A program made the translations under genes and the position numbers. Of a stretch of DNA of 64,000 nt, positions 19,701 through 26,966 are shown one piece after another. Where the stretch lies: positions 1,744,055 through 1,808,054 of the forward strand of contig NZ_JQMQ01000005.1 of the NCBI RefSeq assembly GCF_000744815.1, written 5' to 3'. Every line of letters starts with the position of its first letter. The stretch's first letter is position 1. The notes beneath the pieces are model-generated. The model saw only the letters and a program-made list of their open reading frames with translations, did not search any database and was not told the DNA's origin. The stretch is from Phaeacidiphilus oryzae TH49. GTDB taxonomy: Bacteria > Actinomycetota > Actinomycetes > Streptomycetales > Streptomycetaceae.

Positions 19701-19974
19701 GCTCGGCGACGCGGTCGCCCATGTCATCGGCCACCGCCCGGGCGGCTGCCCGATCTGCCGCCCGGCCTCGTCGAACTGGTCGCCGGAGGCGGTCCCCGGC
19801 GCGGTGACGGCGTCCCCGGCCGCACGGCTGCTGCTCGGCGTCCTCGCCGTACCCGAGGCCGGCCGGACCGCCGCGCTCGGCAGGATGGCCGCGCTGCTCA
19901 GATCCGCCGGGCCGGCCGACCGCCGGGAGGCGCGGGAGCAGAAGCGACAGGGGCGGCAGGGGCGGCAGGGATGA
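16753..19974 (+). CDS. Three-domain protein: PRTase-like, kinase-like and HAD phosphatase
   Basis: 1,073 aa, cytoplasmic. Domain 1 (about 20-400) looks like a phosphoribosyltransferase fold: SCFRSFDLHPADAVELV, LLVVGVRTSGSYLAPLAG, and a PRPP-loop-like AVLLLDDPPVTGNAVATVA near 322 that retains the Asp pair. Domain 2 (about 440-740) resembles a degenerate APH/small-molecule kinase, with WSGVGHLGRQ and ending WADGSFSNLDLASYDPLYD. Domain 3 (about 760-990) is a HAD hydrolase with LDVDGVLEHD, LLATGRS, GVGKTTGL and VGDGVADVPM. A Cys pair CPICRP follows near 999. Between 1 and 2 is a Gly-rich linker, and 310-365 carries PAE/SADIPPADL-type low complexity within domain 2. It overlaps the next kinase gene as ATGA. 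The pathway is unknown; the architecture suggests making and dephosphorylating a ribosyl- or phospho-sugar intermediate. Confidence 0.75.
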   Translation: MTNAPLMPATTEAEAPVPSPVPLDPLMDARELLAPLPAAVADGRLLDAYLLAAGALQVGEDVVEGSGWRTRRLQDHFEGRVRKSAEGAGGAKSGGAARGLPAQALALPLSASRRVLDGWTEAALRADPDRRALRGWCAAVSVLTGELADLLVRDDWAREDWARGEGAHGEGTRGDGARDEGAPAPSGVVDLTEVQDRRRLLRSARALADSLDRLPAGAARLLEGEIVRQPSCFRSFDLHPADAVELVRRFADRHPGRERRLLVVGVRTSGSYLAPLAGAALRRLGYRDVTVATSRPRAALLPGRAPLVRSVAAAGGAVLLLDDPPVTGNAVATVARRAEEAGFPADSVVPLLPVFGDEGALPAPLAGYPCVLLPGQDWEVRTRLRSKALGDAVAALLPPGERVLAATAGPQGELTRWRHLSVPLDVRVEERSRRSGGAGGSGGGPGGAGGSGGSSVRVEHLVAEWSGVGHLGRQAAELAAELAGLVPRVLGFADGVLLRERLPQEPGPEGFRARELAAEEPPAESSADTAPAERPPTELSSADIPPADLPPAAAVAGYVAARARLLSAPEDRSLRLAARQPVWEVAARLLAPGFGRLGGAARSLLLDREAQRLLAADGTACLVDGQMADPRLWSRDGRGGWRKTRWADGSFSNLDLASYDPLYDLAGAALNTPDGGRELLAAYAESTGRPVDPGRWCLLVLVQGWNAVRLAGSGALDASAARRARRAQARAVQEFLAAMYLADLPDLPDRPPGPGGGSGGFCVLDVDGVLEHDVLGFPASSPLGALALRALRAHGHRVLLATGRSAPEVADRCAAYGIDGGVAEYGAAAVTPSGITALEGGGGEHGGHRRERLRARLRAAVPQVAFDPLYRSCVRASLRGRGLPEEVVRSVLADSEFGEWFTVVRGDAQTDFLPRGVGKTTGLQGLLERLGADRDTVPLLAVGDGVADVPMLRLARLGLAPGNAEAAVRRAGITRLRRQYQAGLGDAVAHVIGHRPGGCPICRPASSNWSPEAVPGAVTASPAARLLLGVLAVPEAGRTAALGRMAALLRSAGPADRREAREQKRQGRQGRQG

Positions 19975-21566
19975 GCGCCGAGACCTCCGCGACACCGGTC
20001 GCCCGGACCGCACCCGCCGCCGCCGACGCCGTCGCCGACGGGGGCACGGCGGCCGACGCCGCTCCGGCCGAGTCGGCCCCGGCGGACGCCGCCTCGGCCG
20101 ATACCGTCACGGGGGACGTCACCTCGGGGGGCGCCGCCCCGGGGGATGCCGCCACGGTCGGCGGGGCGCCGGCCGGCGCAGACCTCCGGGCCGTCCCTGC
20201 GCGGCTCGGCGCTCCGGCCGCCCCGAGCGGCCCGGCCGCCCCGAGCCGCCCGGCCGCCACGAGCGGCTTGGTCGCCGCCGGCGGCCCGGTCGCCACGACC
20301 GTCGCCGGCGGCCCGACCCTCCCGACCGCAGCAGGCGCGCCCGCCGCCGCAGACGCGCCCGCCGGGCCCGAGGGCTCCCTCACCGCCCTCGGTGACCGGA
20401 GGCGGCCGGGTGGCGGGGGCGGCCGGCCCGGCGGGCTGCACGAGCTGGTCTCGGTCGTCCGCGGCCGGCTGCCGATGCTGCCGCCCGCCCTCCTCAGCGC
20501 GCCCCTGGACGAGTTGACGATCCGCCGGGTGGCCTGGCGGCTCGGCCTCGCCGCGCCCGGACGGCCGTCGCGCACCACCGCGGACCTCCTGGTGGCCAGG
20601 GTCGGCTCGCTCGCCCTCAAGTACCCGCTGAGCGACCGGGCCGCCGCCGCGCTGGCCCGCGAGGAGCGGGTGCTCGCCAGGCTCGCCGCGGACGAGCGGC
20701 TGGCCCCGGAGTCCAGGGCGCTGCTCCCACCGGTGCTGCCCCAGTCCGCGCCACCGCGCCCGGCGCCGGTGCCCCTCCCGGACCCCTCGGCCCCCTCGGC
20801 CCCGGACACCGTCCCGCCGCACCCGGCCGGACCGGACGACTCGCTCGCCCGGGCCCTCGGCGGCGGCCCCGCCCTCCTCCAGCACTGGATGCCCGGCCGC
20901 CCGGCCTCGTCCTGCGCTCGCCGCGGCACGGACCCAGCCGAGGACCCGGTGACGGCCGCGGCGCTGGCCGCCGTCGCCCGGATCCACCACTCCACCGGCC
21001 AGGTTCGGCGGGTCACCCAGCCGCTGCTGGACACCTGGCTGTTGCCCGGACTCGCCGAGCTCCGCTCGCAGCTGGGGCCGTGGGCCGGCCCGGGCCTGGC
21101 CGCCCTGGAGAGGCGGCTGCGGACCGGGCTGGTCGACCGCGAGGTGCTCTGCGGCTGGACCCACGGCGACTTCCACCCCGGAAACGTGCTGCTGAGGCCC
21201 GGCGCCTCCGGGCCGGTGGCCACGGCCGTGATCGACTGGGTGCAGGGCTGCCCGGACGGCCCGGCCGCCATCGACGGCTGCATGTACCTGCTGGCCCGGC
21301 GGCACGACTCCACCGGCCGCGAGCTCGGCGCCTGCGTGGTGGACGTGCTGCGCTCGGGCGGGCTCGGCCCCGCCGAGCGGAAGCTGCTCGCCGGCACCGG
21401 TTTCGACGCCCCCGCCTACGGGCCGGACGGCGCTCTGCTGCCGCTGCTCACCTGGCTGTGGCACGTCTCGGGGAACCTCGCCAAGTCGGCCAGGTTCGCC
21501 CGCAGCCACCGCTGGGTGGGGAACAACGTCCGCCCGGTCCTGGAGGCGGTGGTCACCAGCGGGTAG
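19971..21566 (+). CDS. APH-like phosphotransferase
   Basis: 531 aa starting in an ATGA overlap with the PRTase-kinase-HAD gene. Residues 1-150 are Ala/Pro-rich and probably disordered. A kinase-like fold follows: VARVGSLALKYPL (nucleotide-side Lys), GWTHGDFHPGNVLL with the catalytic Asp and metal-binding Asn, and AVIDWVQGCPDGPAAID with the second metal Asp. The C-terminal part has LLTWLWHVSGNLAKSARF. It belongs to the aminoglycoside phosphotransferase/choline kinase superfamily, but nothing here indicates antibiotic resistance. Context suggests phosphorylation of a sugar or small metabolite in the same pathway. The last 14 bp overlap the convergent MBL gene. Confidence 0.82.
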   Translation: MSAETSATPVARTAPAAADAVADGGTAADAAPAESAPADAASADTVTGDVTSGGAAPGDAATVGGAPAGADLRAVPARLGAPAAPSGPAAPSRPAATSGLVAAGGPVATTVAGGPTLPTAAGAPAAADAPAGPEGSLTALGDRRRPGGGGGRPGGLHELVSVVRGRLPMLPPALLSAPLDELTIRRVAWRLGLAAPGRPSRTTADLLVARVGSLALKYPLSDRAAAALAREERVLARLAADERLAPESRALLPPVLPQSAPPRPAPVPLPDPSAPSAPDTVPPHPAGPDDSLARALGGGPALLQHWMPGRPASSCARRGTDPAEDPVTAAALAAVARIHHSTGQVRRVTQPLLDTWLLPGLAELRSQLGPWAGPGLAALERRLRTGLVDREVLCGWTHGDFHPGNVLLRPGASGPVATAVIDWVQGCPDGPAAIDGCMYLLARRHDSTGRELGACVVDVLRSGGLGPAERKLLAGTGFDAPAYGPDGALLPLLTWLWHVSGNLAKSARFARSHRWVGNNVRPVLEAVVTSG

Positions 21567-22458
21567 CGGTGAAGTCGACCGCTCGGAGCCGGAGTTCGCG
21601 GGCACGGGCGGCCAGCGCCCGCATCCGGACGGCCATCTCCGCTGCCGGCAGCCGGCGGCGGTCGCCGTGGCCGGGCAGCAGCCACTCGAAGCGCAGCCGG
21701 TCGGCGACCCTGTTCAGCGAGGCGGCCTGCTCGGTGATCGAGTACCAGGTGACGTTGTCGACCACCTCGATGTCGCCGGTGGCGCGGGACCAGTGGAAGC
21801 TGTCGCCGCTGAAGCAGTAGCGGTCGTCGGCGAGGAAGAGCACGCTGCCCCGGGTGTGGCCGGGCAGCGGAACGGCGGTCACCCCGGCCGCGATCTCGGT
21901 CGGATCGGTGCCCCGCAGCACCCGGTCCGCGTCGGGGGCCGAGTCCAGGTCCCCTTCGTGGATCCACAGCCGGGCGCCGTAGCGGTCGGCGTAGGTGCGG
22001 CCGTGTGCGGCGTGGTCCCGGTGGGTGAGGAGGACGTCGGTGATCGGGCCGGCCGCCGCCTCGTACCGGGCGGCCAGCTCCTCGCTCCAGCGGGGCGTGT
22101 CCACCATCATCGCGGTGCCGTCGGGCCGGCGGAGGAGGTAGGCGTTGGCGGCGGCGGTCCGCGGCGAGTTGTGCCCGCAGAGGTATACCTCGGCCGCCTC
22201 GTCCAGCGGCATCGGGAACGGGTCCAGGTCCCTTCGCAGGCGGCCGCCCGGCGGCCGGATCGACCGGGTGTGGCAGGCGTGCGCCGCCGCGTTCAGCGCC
22301 CGGACCTCGGCGTCCGAGGCCGGCTGGCGCAGCACCCGGGAGCGGCCGTCCGCCTCCCCGATCAGGTCCGGGGCGAACTGCCTGGCCACATCGCAGTTGG
22401 TGCACCTCTCGTCCACGTACCAGCCGTCGGCGCCGGTTCGGTCCTCTTGCACGGTCAC
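21553..22458 (-). CDS. MBL-fold metallohydrolase with ferredoxin-like Cys-rich N terminus
   Basis: 301 aa from GTG 22458 (AAGGGGAAG upstream); a second GTG two codons on is also possible. The N terminus has DERCTNCDVARQFAPD and, later, AAHACHTRSIRP: three or four cysteines spaced as in ferredoxin-like iron-sulfur modules. The metallo-beta-lactamase domain (about 75-290) has LLTHRDHAAHGRTYADRYG (an HxxDH-like metal site in which one expected His appears changed), PLPGHTRGSVLFL, DDRYCFSGDSFHW and LLPGHGDRRRLP. It is likely a cytoplasmic hydrolase or redox-coupled enzyme with unknown substrate. It ends 14 bp inside the convergent kinase gene. Confidence 0.85.
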   Translation of the reverse strand: MTVQEDRTGADGWYVDERCTNCDVARQFAPDLIGEADGRSRVLRQPASDAEVRALNAAAHACHTRSIRPPGGRLRRDLDPFPMPLDEAAEVYLCGHNSPRTAAANAYLLRRPDGTAMMVDTPRWSEELAARYEAAAGPITDVLLTHRDHAAHGRTYADRYGARLWIHEGDLDSAPDADRVLRGTDPTEIAAGVTAVPLPGHTRGSVLFLADDRYCFSGDSFHWSRATGDIEVVDNVTWYSITEQAASLNRVADRLRFEWLLPGHGDRRRLPAAEMAVRMRALAARARELRLRAVDFTATRW

Positions 22459-22607
22459 GGTCTTCCCCTTCGTGATGCCACTCCCCTCAGGGGTAACCGA
22501 CCGCACGCGAACAAAGGAAGAGGCCCAGCCCTTGTGCTTCCGGCGGGGGGACGCTCTGGGCTCCGCGCGTCCGGCCGCCGCGGCGCGCCAACCCGCCTCG
22601 CCCCGCC

Positions 22608-23462
22608 TCATCCCGCGAAGGCGGGGCCCTTCACCGCCGTGCGGAGGCGGCGGTACGCGCGCCAGGCGACCGTGCGCGGCCGGTCGGGGAAGGGCGCGAC
22701 CGGGGCCGCCCGGCCGTCCAGCCAGGCGGTGAGGTCGTCGAGGGTGTGCTCGCAGTTCAGCATCAGCCTGCTGATCCGGTACGGCTCGTCCTCCGCCGAG
22801 CTCAGCGCGTTGCGGACGGCCACGGCCGAGGTGTAGCCGGCCGCGGCGACCTGGCGGCGGACCCGCCGGCTGCTGTAGCCGTGCGGATAGGCGAAGGCCG
22901 GGACCTCCTCGCCCAGCACGTCCTCCAGCACCTTCTTCGGCTCGGCGAGTTCGCGGGCCACGGCGCCCGAGCCGAGGGTGTCCAGCTGCGGATGGGTGAT
23001 CGTGTGCGCCCCGACCTCGAGGCCGCAGTCGGTCAGGTCGCCCACCTGACCCAGCGTCATCATGGGTGCGGGGGGCAGCAGTTGAGCCCGGTCCCGGCTG
23101 CCGTCCAGGGCGCCGGTGGTGAGGTAGGCGGTGCCGGTGAGGCCGCGCTCGGCCATCGCGGGGGCGGTGAACGCGGGCAGATCGGCGAAGCCGTCGTCGA
23201 TGGTGATGACGATGGGGTTCTCCGGCAGTCCGGCCGAGCCGGGCTCGGCCAGGCCGCGCACCAGCCGGCTGGCGGTGATCGCGGTGTGCCCGCTGTCCGC
23301 GATGGCGTCCAGCTGGGCGGCGAAGTCCTTGGGGCGGACCGTGTACCGGGCGATCCAGGACGGCGGATCGTCCATCACCGCGTGGTAGAGCAGCACCGGG
23401 ATCGGTCGCCGGACCGCCGTACCCCGCCCAGCCTGTCCGTCGTCCCGCCCGTCACCGCTCAC
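22608..23462 (-). CDS. Polysaccharide deacetylase (NodB/CE4 domain)
   Basis: 284 aa from GTG 23462, preceded by GGAGGA and overlapping the flippase end by 11 bp. CE4 motifs: IPVLLYHAVMDDPP, IVITIDDGFADLPAFTAP (metal Asp pair), VGAHTITHPQLD (metal histidines) and FAYPHGYSSRRVRRQV. It is paralogous to the deacetylase at 14412-15263. There is no obvious signal peptide. It is the last gene of a five-gene minus-strand operon starting at 29174 (GT2, GT2, PRTase-like, flippase, deacetylase), so it probably trims acetyl groups from the polymer made by that operon. Confidence 0.9.
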   Translation of the reverse strand: MSGDGRDDGQAGRGTAVRRPIPVLLYHAVMDDPPSWIARYTVRPKDFAAQLDAIADSGHTAITASRLVRGLAEPGSAGLPENPIVITIDDGFADLPAFTAPAMAERGLTGTAYLTTGALDGSRDRAQLLPPAPMMTLGQVGDLTDCGLEVGAHTITHPQLDTLGSGAVARELAEPKKVLEDVLGEEVPAFAYPHGYSSRRVRRQVAAAGYTSAVAVRNALSSAEDEPYRISRLMLNCEHTLDDLTAWLDGRAAPVAPFPDRPRTVAWRAYRRLRTAVKGPAFAG

Positions 23463-25374
23463 GCTGGTTCCTCCTCGCCGCCACCAGTTCATCGTTCAGC
23501 GCCCAACTGGGCCTGGCGCTCGACCTCTTGCGTCGCCGCGCGGGCGGTCGCCCGCGCTCGGCGCGGTCGCCGGTGAGCTCGGGCTGCGGCGCCGGCCGGG
23601 CCTGCCCGGGCGGCAGGGCGCCGGCCCGGAGGTGCTCGCGCTCGTGCTCGTGCCCGTGCTCGCGCCCGTGCTCAGGACCGGTGGCGCCCGGGCCGCGCCC
23701 GGCGGCGCCGGAAAGACCTGCCCCTGCCTCCGCCCCGGCCACGCGGCCGGTCGCCCGGCCCGCCGCAGCGCCGGGCCCTCCGCCGGCGGCGGCGCCCGCC
23801 GCGGGCCCGCGGCGGAGGGCCTGCCGGATCCCGCGCAGAACGCCCTGCGCACGGGCCCCGGTCCGGGCGCCCGCGCCAGCGCCGAGCACCGCCCCGGCGC
23901 CCCCACCGGAACCCGCGTCACGACCCGCCGCTCCCAGCCCCGCCGCGGCCCCGCCGCGTCGTCCGCGGACCTCCGCGTACGGACCGGCCGGCATCGCGCT
24001 CGCGCCGTCCGCCGGCAGCCAGGTCCTGCGCAGCAGCACCAGCGCGCCCGCCATCAGGAGCTGGGCGGTGAGCCAGGCCAGGCCCATCCCGCTCAGTCCG
24101 AACCGGGGGACGTACAGCACGGCGAAGCCGAAGACCATGAGGGAGACGGTGATGTAGATGGCCATCACCATCCCGGCCCGCCGCTGCACCCGGGCCGCCG
24201 CCAGCGCGGTGGCCATCACCAGGTTGGGCACGGTGGACAGGGCCAGCAGCCGCAGCAGCGTGGTGGCGTGCTCGGGGTAGTCCTCGCCGAACACCCGCAG
24301 CACCAGCGGCGCGGCCAGCACCAGCACCGCGGCCGCCCCCACCAGCAGTCCGCCGGTGTGCCTGAGGACGGTCCTGGCGGCGCTGCCCAGCCGGGCCAGG
24401 TCGCCGGCCGACTCGACCACGATGGACGCCCCCATGTTGGTGCTCACCACCATCAGCATGGTGGTGATCACCCAGCTGATGGAGAAGAACGCCGAGTCCC
24501 GCGGGCCCAGCGTGTTGAGCAGCAGCACCTGCGGCAGCGTCGAGGCGCCCAGCCAGAACAGCCCGCCGAAGTAGGTGAGGGCGGTGAACCGGACGACCCC
24601 GTCGGGGCTCTCGGTGCGCACCGCGAGCGCGCCGGTGACGTCGTCCGGCCGCGGGTCGCGGGCCCAGGAGGGCCGGCGGGCGTAGCGGCTGGCCTCGCGC
24701 ACCCGCCGGGGCACGGCGAAGCCGAAGAGGTAGGTGTTGGTGAAGGCCAGCGAGAAGAGGAGGGCCACCACCCAGGACAGCATGATCCCGGCGCCCCCCG
24801 CGCTCGCCAGCATGAACACCGCGACCAGTTTGACCACCGAGAACAGCGCGTTCTCGACCAGTACCCAGGTCGGCCGGCGCAGCCCGGTGAGCGCCCCGTC
24901 CTGCACCACGAAGATCGCGTAGCTCACGGTGGCCAGGACGAACGCCGGGCCCATGAAACGGGTGTGAAGGAACATCAGCCCCGGCGACACCCACGGGATG
25001 AGGAAGACGAAGACCGTCCCGGTGATCAGCGCCACCACGACCGAGGCCAGGTAGGCGTTGCCGATGATCCGCTTGGTGCGGGTGCCGGCCGAGGGGACGA
25101 AACGGATCAGCACGTCGGAGAGGTTGAGCTGGGAGACGCCGGCGAGGAAGGTCATCATCGAGATCGCCGAGTAGTTCCGGCCGACCGTGGACACCTCGTA
25201 GCGCAGCCCCGCGAGCGACCAGTACGCCGCGCCGAGCACCGAGGTGGCCAGCGCGGCGGCGGTCAGGAGTACGCCGTTCCGCAGCAGCGGATCGCCGCCG
25301 AGGAACCGGCCGACCAGCGGCAGGGCGGCGAGCCGCGCGGTGAACCTCGCCGAGCGGGTCTCCTCCTGCCTCAT
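23452..25374 (-). CDS. Wzx-type polysaccharide flippase (MATE/MVF superfamily) with long disordered tail
   Basis: 640 aa. ATG 25374 is preferred over GTG one codon earlier because GGAGG lies 7 bp upstream. Residues 1-450 contain about 12 hydrophobic helices and the pattern of oligosaccharide flippases, including LAGVSQLNLSDVLIRFVPS, YAIFVVQDGALTGLRRP and MGASIVVESAGDLARLG. It would move a lipid-linked glycan across the membrane. From about residue 455 the protein is low complexity: Gly/Ala-rich, then a His/Glu run EHGREHGHEHEREH, then a basic stretch RRRKRSS. The tail is unusual for the family and may bind metal or a partner. The start overlaps the stop of the PRTase-like gene (TGATG). Confidence 0.88.
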   Translation of the reverse strand: MRQEETRSARFTARLAALPLVGRFLGGDPLLRNGVLLTAAALATSVLGAAYWSLAGLRYEVSTVGRNYSAISMMTFLAGVSQLNLSDVLIRFVPSAGTRTKRIIGNAYLASVVVALITGTVFVFLIPWVSPGLMFLHTRFMGPAFVLATVSYAIFVVQDGALTGLRRPTWVLVENALFSVVKLVAVFMLASAGGAGIMLSWVVALLFSLAFTNTYLFGFAVPRRVREASRYARRPSWARDPRPDDVTGALAVRTESPDGVVRFTALTYFGGLFWLGASTLPQVLLLNTLGPRDSAFFSISWVITTMLMVVSTNMGASIVVESAGDLARLGSAARTVLRHTGGLLVGAAAVLVLAAPLVLRVFGEDYPEHATTLLRLLALSTVPNLVMATALAAARVQRRAGMVMAIYITVSLMVFGFAVLYVPRFGLSGMGLAWLTAQLLMAGALVLLRRTWLPADGASAMPAGPYAEVRGRRGGAAAGLGAAGRDAGSGGGAGAVLGAGAGARTGARAQGVLRGIRQALRRGPAAGAAAGGGPGAAAGRATGRVAGAEAGAGLSGAAGRGPGATGPEHGREHGHEHEREHLRAGALPPGQARPAPQPELTGDRAERGRPPARRRKRSSARPSWALNDELVAARRNQRER

Positions 25375-26966
25375 CACGCCCCTCCGTCCGCTGCTCCGCC
25401 CCCGCCGTCGCCGGCGTCCGCGTCCAGGCCCCGTGGGCTCTCGGCCGAGAGCTCGCTGGGGTTCCCGGCGGCCTCACCCCCCGCGGCGTCACCCCCGGCG
25501 GACCCGTCCGCCCGCCCGCCTCCATTCTCGGTCGGGGAACTGTCGGGTCCAGCACCGATCGCGTCGTTTTCGGACCTCTCGGAGTCGGATCCGGCCGTCT
25601 TCTCGTCCTCCTCCGGATCCTCCTCCGGCAGCCCGCTGATCAGGACGCCGTGGACCACCCCGCGCGGCGGCGGACCGGCCCCCGGCCGGCGGCCGAGGTA
25701 GCCGACGCCGGCGCCCTCGGCCCGCAGGGCGAGCCTCCGCTCCCGGCCGGCCGGGTCCGCGACCACGGCGGTGAAGTCGACCGACCGGTGCGAGCGCCGC
25801 CAGCCCGTCCCCCGGCCACGCGCCGACCGGGCGGCGGCGCCGGCGCCGTCGGCCGGGGCGTCGGCCTCGGCCTCGGCCTCCTCTTCGCCCGCCGTCACCA
25901 CCGACCTGACGGTGTGTCCGGCCGGCAGCAGTTCGCCCAGCGCCTCGGCCAGCGCCGGCGGGCGGAGCAGCTCCGCGATCCGCCACTGCCCGGCCGGCAG
26001 CACGATCGGCTTGTGATGGCGCAGCAGCGCGAGGGGCGTCTCGTCGTCCGCCAGCGACGGGTACATCGGCACCACCCGCTCGGGCGCGAACCCGGCCGCG
26101 GTCAGCCGGCCGGCCACCGAGGCCAGCGAGCCGCCCGTGCGGGGCGGGGCGGCGATCAGCAGCACGAGGCCGCCGACCCGGCGCACCGACTCCGGCAGCC
26201 TCGGCTCCTCCGGCAGGATCGGCCCGCCGGCGCAGGTGGTCCTGGCCACCACGTGCCGGTACTCCAGCTGCGAGAGGGCGGCCGCGGCCAACGGGGCGAG
26301 GTAGGCCCCGGACGATCGCAACCCCAGTACCAGCAGCGGGCGTTCGCGGTCCGGGTACTGGTCGGCGAAGCGCTCGGCGAGCGACAGCACGTCCATCGGA
26401 TGGAGGTCGAGGTCGCGGAACGAGGACGGCGGGCGCAGCGTACTGCCCGCCAGCAGCCGGGCGGCCTGCGGCGGGATCCCGGAGCGGAGCCCGTCCACCG
26501 CGGTGGCCACGGAGAGCAGCACACCGCGGGCGTCCGGCCCGTCGGCCTCCGGCTGATAGTCCCGCAGCACCGCCTCGGCCAGCACATTGGCCAGGTCGCG
26601 CAGCGTCACATGCCATTCGGCCAGCCCCAGCCGGCCCTTGGCGGCGGCCGAGCCGGCGGCCACCGCGTCCAGCGCGCGCAGGGCGATGCCGCGCGGGGCG
26701 GAGAGCGGCGCGCCGGTGGCCCCGGTGCCGGCCAGCACCGCCCGGTGGATCCGGCGGATCTCGCCGTCGGCGCCCTGCAGCCGGTCGGCGACGATCTGGG
26801 CGGCGCCGGCCGCGTTGAGGAAGGCGTCCAGCGGACGGCCCGCGTCGGCGGCGGCGACCAGGCGTTCCAGCACGATGTGGAGTTCCGCCCGGGCGGTCGG
26901 CGCCGGCCTGCGGAGCAGGGCCGCGATCGGGGGCGCGAACGGAGCCGACTGCTGATCAGTTGCCAT
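25374..26966 (-). CDS. PRTase-like protein with degenerate PRPP loop (paralogue of 16753-19974 N-terminus)
   Basis: 530 aa. Residues 1-345 align by eye with domain 1 of the 16753 protein: PPSSFRDLDLHPMDVLSL, LLVLGLRSSGAYLAPLAA and VLLIAAPPRTGGSLASVAG. In that last motif, near residue 268, the acidic pair seen in the paralogue (LLLDDPPVTG) is replaced by Ala-Ala, so PRPP binding or catalysis is doubtful. A short stretch GAGVGYLGRRPG near 415 matches the beginning of the paralogue's kinase-like domain, then the sequence dissolves into an acidic, Gly-rich tail. It thus looks like a truncated paralogue, perhaps a regulatory or scaffold partner. It overlaps the GT2 gene upstream by 11 bp and the flippase downstream by 1 bp. 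Confidence 0.75.
   Translation of the reverse strand: MATDQQSAPFAPPIAALLRRPAPTARAELHIVLERLVAAADAGRPLDAFLNAAGAAQIVADRLQGADGEIRRIHRAVLAGTGATGAPLSAPRGIALRALDAVAAGSAAAKGRLGLAEWHVTLRDLANVLAEAVLRDYQPEADGPDARGVLLSVATAVDGLRSGIPPQAARLLAGSTLRPPSSFRDLDLHPMDVLSLAERFADQYPDRERPLLVLGLRSSGAYLAPLAAAALSQLEYRHVVARTTCAGGPILPEEPRLPESVRRVGGLVLLIAAPPRTGGSLASVAGRLTAAGFAPERVVPMYPSLADDETPLALLRHHKPIVLPAGQWRIAELLRPPALAEALGELLPAGHTVRSVVTAGEEEAEAEADAPADGAGAAARSARGRGTGWRRSHRSVDFTAVVADPAGRERRLALRAEGAGVGYLGRRPGAGPPPRGVVHGVLISGLPEEDPEEDEKTAGSDSERSENDAIGAGPDSSPTENGGGRADGSAGGDAAGGEAAGNPSELSAESPRGLDADAGDGGGGAADGGA

Noticed and set aside
16719-21566. 1,615-codon open frame spanning two genes on the plus strand
   Set aside because: Its first part is an out-of-frame, Arg/Gly/Ala-rich shadow of the PRTase-kinase-HAD gene, an effect of extreme GC. 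Only the 3' part from 19971 is the real APH-like gene.
19971-21566. Aminoglycoside resistance gene
   Set aside because: The APH-like fold is shared by many metabolic kinases, and the context is a glycan-type pathway with no resistance signature.
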